5,532 nucleotides of DNA from Taibaiella sp047605615. GTDB lineage: Bacteria > Bacteroidota > Bacteroidia > Chitinophagales > Chitinophagaceae. Below are positions 1-5,210 of this stretch, piece by piece. The notes below the pieces were generated by a model. The model was given only the letters and a program-made list of their open reading frames with translations. It was not told the DNA's origin and did no database searches. Positions within the stretch are counted from its first letter, which is position 1. Each line of letters starts with the position of its first letter. The stretch lies in assembly GCA_047605615.1 (NCBI GenBank), contig JASGFI010000165.1, forward strand, positions 1 through 5,532. Reading direction: 5' to 3'. A program made the position numbers and the translations under genes.

Positions 1-19
1 GGATGTAATTACTGCAATA

Positions 20-79
20 TTAATTGTTTGAAATTTTTGTCGTGTACTTAGGTGTGCCTTGACATCTTGGGCAATCCAT
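20..79 (-). CDS. 19-codon ORF behind a good promoter (possible leader peptide or broken gene start)
   Basis: The ORF starts with ATG at 79 and stops at TAA (22-20). It encodes MDCPRCQGT followed by PKYTTKISNN. The CPxC start resembles half of a zinc-ribbon, as seen at the N-terminus of several small DNA-binding proteins and IS1-type InsA proteins, but no second cysteine pair follows before the stop. The leader is A-rich, and an excellent Bacteroidota-type promoter lies 19 bases upstream, so leftward transcription through here is plausible. A second frame (from about 92 down to 1) stays open to the window edge but has no ATG, GTG or TTG. The real gene might therefore be frameshifted, or might start outside the window. 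I do not recognise a function. Confidence 0.2.
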   Translation of the reverse strand: MDCPRCQGTPKYTTKISNN

Positions 80-97
80 ATTTTTTGTTTTTAGGCG

Positions 98-127
98 CAA
101 ATATACAAAACTATCTTTCATTACCAA
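98..127 (-). promoter_or_regulatory. Bacteroidota-type promoter, leftward
   Basis: On the minus strand TATATTTG (105-98) matches the Bacteroidota -7 consensus TAnnTTTG exactly. It is preceded by 19 bases and then TTG (within ATTG, 128-125) as the -33 element. The predicted start would be near 93-95, giving a short A-rich leader to the ATG at 79. It is directed away from the permease, so whatever it drives lies mostly beyond position 1. Confidence 0.5.
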
Positions 128-132
128 TGCCG

Positions 133-324
133 TTATTTTATTGAAAACAGCAAACAATTCTGAAAAAGCACCTGCTGGCGAGTTCTTTCATGCGCAAACA
201 GAGAAGTGGTTTTAGAAAATTTCGGTGGCGAATTTGTCGCGGCCGTAGTGGGACTACGAAAAAATATTCCTGCATTTTGCATCTTGTGCCATAACAAATA
301 TCTTAGCGCACCGGGACACCCCAT
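133..324 (-). CDS. Small hypothetical ORF, doubtful
   Basis: This 63-codon ORF starts with ATG at 324 and runs opposite to the permease. Its product is rich in Ser, Thr, Pro and Phe, with no recognisable domain, membrane segment or signal peptide. There is a second possible ATG at codon 15. The reading frame contains the hairpin at 244-258 and the rightward promoter match at 276-306, which argues that the stretch is regulatory or repeat-derived rather than a normal gene. Bacteroidota genomes do contain short annotated ORFs that are translations of dispersed intergenic repeats, and this could be one. It is listed because it occupies most of an otherwise gene-free stretch. Confidence 0.15.
   Translation of the reverse strand: MGCPGALRYLLWHKMQNAGIFFRSPTTAATNSPPKFSKTTSLFAHERTRQQVLFQNCLLFSIK
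228..258. repeat. Two adjacent hairpins upstream of the permease
   Basis: CGTAGT (244-249), a GGG loop and ACTACG (253-258) form a perfect 6-bp stem. Immediately before it, GCGA (228-231) and TCGC (237-240) can form a 4-bp stem with a 5-base loop. On the plus strand the first hairpin is followed by A6, not T, so it is not a rho-independent terminator in that direction. It lies just upstream of the predicted permease promoter and could be an operator or part of a dispersed intergenic repeat. The inverted repeat is seen directly; its role is unknown. Confidence 0.4.
276..306 (+). promoter_or_regulatory. Bacteroidota-type promoter for the permease
   Basis: TTTG (276-279) is followed after exactly 19 bases by TATCTTAG (299-306), one mismatch from TAnnTTTG. 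Transcription would begin near 309-312 and leave a leader of roughly 30 bases before the permease ATG at 340. No Shine-Dalgarno sequence is visible before that ATG, which is usual for the phylum. Confidence 0.45.
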
Positions 325-339
325 TAAAAACGCCGAACG

Positions 340-2013
340 ATGAGCAAATCTGTATTTAGGAAAAAAACTATTGCCTCCATACTCTCCGATGCCGAAAAGG
401 GTTGGGGTGAGGAAGAGCGACCTGCGGGCAGCCTCAAAAAAGTATTGGGCGTAAAAGACCTTACTGCACTCGGCATTGCTGCCGTGATAGGTGCGGGCAT
501 TTTCAGCAGCATTGGCAAAGCCAGCTACGACGGCGGTCCGGGCGTAATATTTTTATACATTTTTACCGCCGTAGCCTGCGGGTTTGCGGCTTTGTGTTAT
601 GCCGAATTTGCCAGCACGGTGCCGGTGTCGGGTAGTGCTTATACATACAGCTACGTGGCTTTCGGCGAATTGTTTGCATGGGTCATCGGTTGGGATTTGT
701 TGATGGAATACGCCATTGGCAATATAGCTGTTGCCATTTCTTGGAGCGATTATTTCACCAATTTGATGCAACACGCAGGCTGGCACATACCCGATTGGCT
801 TACCATGGATTACGGTACTGCGCATAGCGGATTTTTGGCGTTGCAAAAAGCAACCGGCATCACGGAAGTGCAGCAAATGGCAGCCAATGCTTGGGTTCAA
901 GCACCGCAAATAGCAGGTTTCCGCCTTATTATGGATGTACCGGCTTTGGCAATAGTGGCTATTATCACTTATGTAGTGTTGGTGGGCATACGTGAATCGC
1001 GCACGGCGAGCAACGTAATGGTGGGCATAAAATTAGCCATTATTTTTTTGGTAATTACGGTGGGGTCGTTTTACATCAATCCCGATAATTGGTCGCCATT
1101 TACACCCACCGGTTTTGGCGGTATCATGAAAGGTGTATCGGCTGTATTCTTTGCCTACATTGGTTTTGATGCCATAAGCACCACTGCGGAGGAGTGTAAA
1201 AACCCCCAGCGCGACCTGCCTCGTGGCATGATATACTCCCTGATTATTTGTACCGTTTTATATGTGCTGTTGGCTTTGGTATTGACGGGCATGGTGCATT
1301 ATACCCAATTGAATGTGGGCGACCCCTTGGCAATGGTATTCAATGCCCACGGCTTAAAATTGTTGAGTGGCATAGTGGCTGCAAGTGCCATTATCGCTAC
1401 CGCCGGTGTGCTATTGGTGTTCCAAATAGGTCAGCCCCGCATTTGGATGAGCATGAGCAGGGATGGTTTGTTGCCCCGCATATTTGCCCGCATACATCCG
1501 CGTTACGGCACGCCGTCGTTTTCCACCATACTCACGGGCATAGTGGTAGCCGTGCCCGCCTTGTTCATGAACCTCGACATGGTGTTGTCGTTGACCAGTA
1601 TTGGCACTTTGTTTGCCTTCGTATTGGTATGCGGCGGCATATTGGTATTAGATAAGCAAACGGACAAACCCGACAGTAAATTCAAAGTGCCATACATCAA
1701 TGGCCGCTTTGTTTATCCCGTACTGTTGCTGGTGGCGGTTGTGTTGGTAGTGCGTTACGTGCCGGGTTATTTTACCGGATTAATCAATGTGGAAGGCTTG
1801 CCCATGCTGGCTTTTTGGATAGTGGCAATTGTGTTGGCGTATTTTACCTTCGTAAGGCAATATTCGTTGGTTCCCGTCTTGGGGCTTATCAGTTGCTTTT
1901 ACCTCATGGCGCAGGAAACGCACACCGTATGGCTACGCTTTGTGATATGGTTGGTTATCGGTTTGGTGGTGTACTTTTTGTATGGGTATAGGCATAGTAA
2001 ACTGATGAAGTGA
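340..2013 (+). CDS. Cationic amino acid transporter (CAT)-type APC permease
   Basis: This 557-residue inner-membrane protein belongs to the amino acid-polyamine-organocation superfamily, CAT branch, which imports or exchanges amino acids. After a cytoplasmic N-terminus of about 40 residues, TM1 carries the unwound substrate-binding motif VIGAGIF (49-55). TM2 ends in CYAEFAS (86-92), and the next segment has WVIGWDLLMEYA (114-125). The family signature FAYIGFDAIS...AEECKNPQRD lies at 271-292. I count about 13-14 hydrophobic segments, ending in LRFVIWLVIGLVVYF (532-546) and the GYRHSKL tail. A loop of about 55 residues (141-195) between the third and fourth helical regions is fairly long. The ATG at 340 fits the family's N-terminal length and the promoter spacing. 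The gene converges on the arginine cluster. Family assignment is firm. Substrate is not decided: arginine, lysine or ornithine is suggested by family name and neighbourhood only, and bacterial CAT homologues also carry neutral amino acids. Confidence 0.92.
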   Translation: MSKSVFRKKTIASILSDAEKGWGEEERPAGSLKKVLGVKDLTALGIAAVIGAGIFSSIGKASYDGGPGVIFLYIFTAVACGFAALCYAEFASTVPVSGSAYTYSYVAFGELFAWVIGWDLLMEYAIGNIAVAISWSDYFTNLMQHAGWHIPDWLTMDYGTAHSGFLALQKATGITEVQQMAANAWVQAPQIAGFRLIMDVPALAIVAIITYVVLVGIRESRTASNVMVGIKLAIIFLVITVGSFYINPDNWSPFTPTGFGGIMKGVSAVFFAYIGFDAISTTAEECKNPQRDLPRGMIYSLIICTVLYVLLALVLTGMVHYTQLNVGDPLAMVFNAHGLKLLSGIVAASAIIATAGVLLVFQIGQPRIWMSMSRDGLLPRIFARIHPRYGTPSFSTILTGIVVAVPALFMNLDMVLSLTSIGTLFAFVLVCGGILVLDKQTDKPDSKFKVPYINGRFVYPVLLLVAVVLVVRYVPGYFTGLINVEGLPMLAFWIVAIVLAYFTFVRQYSLVPVLGLISCFYLMAQETHTVWLRFVIWLVIGLVVYFLYGYRHSKLMK

Positions 2014-2166
2014 TGCCTTTGTATCGGGTGGTGGGGCCCATTTTAGCTGCCCGTCTTCCCCTTGAGCTTCCCTCTTGCGTTAAACAAGAGTTAGGTGTTC
2101 AATTCAAAAAAGCTAACCGGCTTCAAGGTGCAGTAATTCGCTTTGCGCAGGGTTTTCATTCAATGC
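2014..2166. other. Convergent intergenic region with weak hairpins
   Basis: This 153-base gap lies between the 3' ends of the permease and argE. CTCTTG (2072-2077), a 7-base loop and CAAGAG (2085-2090) form a perfect 6-bp inverted repeat but without a T run on either side. For leftward transcription a short AAGC/GCTT stem (2123-2110) is followed by further T residues down to 2106, giving a terminator-like shape with a very weak stem for the arg cluster. Neither is a confident terminator. No gene is supported here. Confidence 0.3.
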
Positions 2167-3228
2167 CTAAAAGGCCACCCGCTCCAATAGGGCTACGTAA
2201 GTACCGATGCCTTGTTTTATTTCCTCCACATATATGAACTCGTCTGCCGTGTGGCTGCGTGCGGAATCGCCCGGACCCAACTTCAGGGCGGGGAAAGGCA
2301 TCAATGCCTTGTCGGACATGGTGGGCGAGCCATACGCTTCCATGCCCAAATCCAAGCCTGCCTTGACCAAGGGATGCTCCATGCCGATAATGGTGCTGCG
2401 CAACCGGGTACTGCGGGCGGTTACTTCACTGTTCATGTTCGTCTTGAGCGTGTGCAGTACCTCTTCGTGGGTATAACATTCGTTCAAACGCAGGTCTATG
2501 GTAAAACGGCATTGGTCAGGCACTACGTTGTGTGCTTTGTTGTCGGTTTCTATGCAGGTAACACACATAGATACTTCGCCCAAGAATGGCGACACCCGCT
2601 CAAAGCTATATTTGCTTATCCAATTAATGTCCTTCATGGCTTTGTAAATGGCATTCACGCCTTCCTTGCGCGCCGCATGTCCCGAAACGCCTTTGGCCAC
2701 CGCATCGCACACCATCAAGCCGCGCTCGGCCACGGCCATTTGCATTAAAGAGGGTTCGCCCACTATGGCGCAATCTATTTTCCCAAGTTCGTCCACAATG
2801 CTGCTTATGCCCTTGATACCCGATATTTCCTCTTCTGCGGCAGCTGCCAACACCAGGTTGAACGGCAAATTTTCCCTGTTGTAAAAATGCACGAATGTAG
2901 CCAATAGGCTTACCAATGCGCCACCGGCATCGTTGCTGCCCAGTCCGTACAATTTTCCATTTTCTATGGTAGATACATAAGGATCTTTGGTATATCCCTT
3001 GGCGGGCCGTACTGTATCGTGGTGCGAGTTTAATAATATCGTAGGTTTTTCGGGGTCGAAGCGGGGGCTGCGGGCCACCACATTATTGTTGTATCGTTCG
3101 CAACCGATACCTTCTTGCGATAACCAGTTTTCTATTATGTCGGCAGTGCCGTTTTCCTCTTTGCTAAACGATGGTGTAGCAACCAAAGCTTGCAAAAGCA
3201 ATATTGCTTTATCAAAAAGTTGTTCCAA
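2167..3228 (-). CDS. argE: M20-family N-acylornithine/N-acylcitrulline deacylase
   Basis: This 353-residue cytoplasmic zinc hydrolase should remove the acyl group from the arginine intermediate. With an N-acylornithine transcarbamylase in the same cluster, the expected substrate is N-acylcitrulline rather than N-acylornithine. M20 metal and catalytic residues are in order: HxD in SHHDTV (His69, Asp71), Asp100 in GSNDAGG, the Glu133-Glu134 pair in AEEEISG, Glu158 in GEPS, and His326 in RSHTADEF. The dimerisation-domain histidine is His184 (VSGHAAR), and NVVP...DLR (235-247) is the usual lid-domain motif. The frame has no ATG between an upstream stop (3282-3280) and deep in the protein, so a TTG start is forced. 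I chose TTG at 3228 because it begins EQLFDKAI, the usual family N-terminus, and lies 4 bases after the argB stop. TTG at 3267 would overlap argB by 35 bases. DapE is a less likely alternative given the context. Confidence 0.9.
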   Translation of the reverse strand: MEQLFDKAILLLQALVATPSFSKEENGTADIIENWLSQEGIGCERYNNNVVARSPRFDPEKPTILLNSHHDTVRPAKGYTKDPYVSTIENGKLYGLGSNDAGGALVSLLATFVHFYNRENLPFNLVLAAAAEEEISGIKGISSIVDELGKIDCAIVGEPSLMQMAVAERGLMVCDAVAKGVSGHAARKEGVNAIYKAMKDINWISKYSFERVSPFLGEVSMCVTCIETDNKAHNVVPDQCRFTIDLRLNECYTHEEVLHTLKTNMNSEVTARSTRLRSTIIGMEHPLVKAGLDLGMEAYGSPTMSDKALMPFPALKLGPGDSARSHTADEFIYVEEIKQGIGTYVALLERVAF

Positions 3229-3232
3229 GATT

Positions 3233-4021
3233 TTAATTATTAATAATTTTTGTACCTGCTTGGCCAATGGCCAATTTGGTTAGTTGGCTCCAGCTGCCAA
3301 TAGTTACCGAACCAACCCCGCGGCCAATGGCAGCAAAGGCATTGGTCAATTTGGGCAACATGCCTTCAAAAATTATTTTGTTGGCTTTCAAGTGTTCAAA
3401 GTAGTCTTTATCCACAACCGGTATGGCACTTTGCTCGTCGTTTACGTCCATCAACACGCCCGCTTTTTCAAAGCAATAGATAAGCTGCGTGTCAAAAGGC
3501 CCCGATGCCGCTTGGGCTATTTCTTGTGCTATGGTGTCGGCATTGGTGTTCAGCAATTGGCCGTGTGCATCGTGTGTAATGGGCGCTACTACCGGATTAA
3601 GGTTGGCCGCCATCAAGGTTTGGATAAGCGTATCGTTCACCCTGTCCACATCGCCCACAAAACCATAGTCCATGCCCGCATGGTGCCGTTTATGGGCCTC
3701 CAACAAATTGCCGTCTGCACCGCTTATGCCGATTGCGTTGCAGCCATTTGCCTGCAACTGCGCCACTATGTTTTTGTTAATCAGGCCGGCATACACCATA
3801 ATTACCAATTTCAGCGTTTCCGCATCGGTAATACGCCTGCCGTCCACCATTTGCTGTGGCAAATCGAGTTGCTTGGCCAACTGCGTAGCCAGTTTTCCGC
3901 CACCATGTACCAATATTTTTTTTTGTGGCAAGGCGGCAAAATCTTTCAGGAATTGACGCAAATTTCCTTCGCTGTCAATTACGTTGCCCCCTATTTTTAT
4001 GACTAAAAGTTGTTCTTTCAT
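3233..4021 (-). CDS. argB: N-acetylglutamate (or N-succinylglutamate) kinase
   Basis: This 262-residue amino acid kinase phosphorylates N-acylglutamate with ATP, the second step of arginine synthesis. The whole fold is present: KIGGNVID (9-16) for phosphate binding, VHGGGK (38-43), the acylglutamate-binding GRRITD (61-66), GLINKN (79-84), GADG (101-104), GFVGDVDRVN (120-129), NTNADTIA (158-165), and GMLPKL (220-225) with the catalytic lysine. CFEKAGV (183-189) replaces the LTDVxGV of proteobacterial ArgB, a variant I associate with Bacteroidota. Length is normal. The ATG at 4021 has an A-rich upstream TTAAAA and no Shine-Dalgarno. It is followed by argE after 4 bases, which implies co-transcription and probably translational coupling. 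Whether the acyl group is acetyl or succinyl cannot be read from ArgB; the argF' neighbour suggests succinyl. There is no N-terminal extension of the kind linked to arginine feedback-sensitive hexameric kinases, an inference from length only. Confidence 0.95.
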   Translation of the reverse strand: MKEQLLVIKIGGNVIDSEGNLRQFLKDFAALPQKKILVHGGGKLATQLAKQLDLPQQMVDGRRITDAETLKLVIMVYAGLINKNIVAQLQANGCNAIGISGADGNLLEAHKRHHAGMDYGFVGDVDRVNDTLIQTLMAANLNPVVAPITHDAHGQLLNTNADTIAQEIAQAASGPFDTQLIYCFEKAGVLMDVNDEQSAIPVVDKDYFEHLKANKIIFEGMLPKLTNAFAAIGRGVGSVTIGSWSQLTKLAIGQAGTKIINN

Positions 4022-4037
4022 TTTTAATTGGCTCTAT

Positions 4038-4066
4038 TCCCCACCCTTCCCGGTCGCCACTGGGGA
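4038..4066. repeat. GC-rich inverted-repeat patch, possible dispersed intergenic repeat
   Basis: TCCCCA (4038-4043) and TGGGGA (4061-4066) are perfect inverted arms around 17 GC-rich bases, sharply different from the AT-rich flanks. On the minus strand the patch and its left flank (about 4100-4038) read as SSFSPL...GDREGWG, a peptide style I associate with short interspersed repeats in Bacteroidota intergenic regions that are often mis-annotated as small proteins. There is only one copy in this window, so repeat status is inference. Confidence 0.35.
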
Positions 4067-4121
4067 TATAAAGAGGAGAAAACGATGAATAATCAGGATG
4101 ATTAGCTTTTTCTTTTTTTGC

Positions 4122-4141
4122 CCAGTAGCTGAAGCTATTGG
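4122..4141 (-). other. Imperfect hairpin just after the argF' stop
   Basis: On the minus strand CCAATAGC, loop TTCA and GCTACTGG pair over 8 positions with a single A-C mismatch. It begins 9 bases after the argF' stop codon. It is followed by an A-rich, not T-rich, tract, so it does not look like a rho-independent terminator. A 3'-end stability or processing structure between argF' and argB messages is possible. Confidence 0.3.
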
Positions 4142-4150
4142 CAATGCAAG

Positions 4151-5104
4151 CTATAAACCTTTCAATATTTCGGCCAATACCGTTTGCGCGCTCCACACCC
4201 TGTTCTTGGCCTGTTCCGTTACCAGGCTGCGCGAACCGTCGAGCAATTCATCGCTCAACTCTACATTGCGCCTTACCGGCAAACAGTGCATGATACGTGC
4301 ATTGGGCGCGGTTTTCAGCTTTTCTTCGGTTAGCATCCAGTCGCCGCCGCCGCCATGCACTTTGCCATAGTCTTTATAACTGCTCCAGTTTTTTACGTAC
4401 ACAAAATCGGCATCCCGAAGGGCTTCCTGTTGGTCATGGGTAATGGCGGCACCTTGGGTAAATTGTTCTGCCAGCTCAAAACCTTGCGGATGCGCAATGG
4501 TCAAATCCACATCTTCCCACCGGCCCATCCACTGGGCAAAGCTATTGCTTACGCATTGCGGAATGGGTTTGATGTGGGGTGCCCAGGTCAATACCACTTT
4601 GGGTTTTCGGCCTTTTGGTTTGTTTTCGGCAATGGTGATTACGTCTGCGAACGATTGTAAGGGATGCAGCGTGGCACTTTCCAGGCTTACCACGGGCACA
4701 CCCGAATATTTCTTTATTTGCCCCAATACTTTTTCGGCATAGTCCTCGTCACGGTTGGTCAAACTTGGGAATGTACGCACGCACAATATGTCGAAGTAAG
4801 CACCCAATACCGGCGCCGCATCTTTGATATGTTCTACCGTCTTGCCGTTCATGACGGCACCTTCGGCAAACTCCAATGCCCAGCCGTCGCCACCGGCATT
4901 GAAAACAATGGGTTCCATGCCCAAGTTCTGTGCGGCAAGCTGCGTGCTTAGCCGGGTACGTAGGGAAGGGTTGAAAAACAACAAGCCCACTCGTTTGCCC
5001 ACGCCCAAATCCTTGTCTTTGAAAGGTTGGGCTTTGTAGTGGAGTGCCTTGGCCAAAAAGTCGTTGATGTCTGCAACATCGTTGGCGGAAATAAACTGTT
5101 TCAA
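4151..5104 (-). CDS. argF': N-acylornithine carbamoyltransferase, probably N-succinylornithine-specific
   Basis: This 317-residue cytoplasmic enzyme transfers the carbamoyl group from carbamoyl phosphate to N-acylornithine, giving N-acylcitrulline. Carbamoyl-phosphate residues are visible in FFNPSLRTRLST (43-54; Ser47, Arg49, Thr50, Arg51), HPLQSFAD (147-154) and HCLPVRRN (273-280). WAPH (174-177), then a PxPQ and NSFAQWM segment, closely resembles what I recall of B. fragilis SOTCase and differs from plain ornithine transcarbamylases. Residue 90 (in GKTVEH) is Val, where the B. fragilis enzyme has Pro90 and Xanthomonas acetylornithine enzyme has Glu92. The frame closes at a stop (5134-5132) with no ATG, so the start must be TTG. 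I chose 5104 because LKQF aligns with MKKF of B. fragilis without gaps, the length then nearly equals the recalled 318, and the predicted promoter overlaps the 5128-5104 stretch. TTG at 5128 (325 residues) is the alternative. It is probably the first gene of argF'-argB-argE. Confidence 0.93.
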   Translation of the reverse strand: MKQFISANDVADINDFLAKALHYKAQPFKDKDLGVGKRVGLLFFNPSLRTRLSTQLAAQNLGMEPIVFNAGGDGWALEFAEGAVMNGKTVEHIKDAAPVLGAYFDILCVRTFPSLTNRDEDYAEKVLGQIKKYSGVPVVSLESATLHPLQSFADVITIAENKPKGRKPKVVLTWAPHIKPIPQCVSNSFAQWMGRWEDVDLTIAHPQGFELAEQFTQGAAITHDQQEALRDADFVYVKNWSSYKDYGKVHGGGGDWMLTEEKLKTAPNARIMHCLPVRRNVELSDELLDGSRSLVTEQAKNRVWSAQTVLAEILKGL

Positions 5105-5112
5105 GTTTCTTG

Positions 5113-5143
5113 CAAAAGTACCACCCAAATATTAGTCTGCAAA
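5113..5143 (-). promoter_or_regulatory. Bacteroidota-type promoter of the arg cluster
   Basis: On the minus strand TTTG (5143-5140) is followed by exactly 19 bases and then TACTTTTG (5120-5113), an exact TAnnTTTG match. The predicted transcription start falls at about 5107-5110, only a few bases before the TTG at 5104, so the message would be nearly leaderless. If this promoter is real, a translation start at 5128 is impossible for its transcript. I saw no convincing ArgR box overlapping it. Confidence 0.5.
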
Positions 5144-5210
5144 GCGTTAGGATGAAGTTTTGCCATTTCGCCGTACGCATGCAAGCTAAAAACATTAAGC
5201 ATCGAACAGC
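5144..5210. other. Short intergenic stretch upstream of arg promoter
   Basis: This gap lies between the stop of the right-edge gene and the -33 element of the arg promoter. It includes GCATGC and a nearby GTAC as small palindromes, but no terminator with a T run and no clear operator. The right-edge gene is transcribed in the same direction, so read-through into argF' is possible. Confidence 0.3.

Larger units (their letters stand above)
4022..4150 (-). other. 129-base spacer between argF' and argB
   Basis: The argB-argE junction is only 4 bases, so this gap is out of proportion for one operon. It contains, in transcription order, an imperfect hairpin 9 bases after the argF' stop (4141-4122), an A-rich tract, and a GC-rich patch with inverted repeats (4066-4038). 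An open frame passing through from inside argF' into argB (4196-3975) has no recognisable product and is not called as a gene. Confidence 0.5.

Noticed and set aside
2072..2090. CTCTTG/CAAGAG inverted repeat as a bidirectional terminator
   Set aside because: The 6-bp stem is perfect, but neither strand has a T run after it. It is kept only as a weak structural note in the intergenic entry.
2010..2237. 75-codon plus-strand ORF overlapping the permease stop
   Set aside because: The start is GTG, it runs into the argE 3' end in antisense, and its product is featureless. The 4-base overlap with the permease looks accidental.
2212..2748. 178-codon plus-strand ORF within argE
   Set aside because: It is antisense to conserved M20 sequence, has no recognisable motif, and no promoter or intergenic space of its own.
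3228..3267. argE start at TTG 3267 with a 35-base overlap into argB
   Set aside because: The 13 extra residues are not typical of the family. TTG at 3228 gives the expected N-terminus and a tight 4-base junction with argB.
3284..4006. 240-codon plus-strand ORF covering nearly all of argB in antisense
   Set aside because: argB has every family motif in the opposite strand. The antisense product has no recognisable domain, and long antisense frames arise readily from biased codon use.
3975..4196. 73-codon minus-strand ORF bridging argF' and argB
   Set aside because: It begins inside argF' and ends inside argB out of frame with both. Its middle is the GC-rich repeat-like patch, so it is better explained as spacer plus shadow frames.
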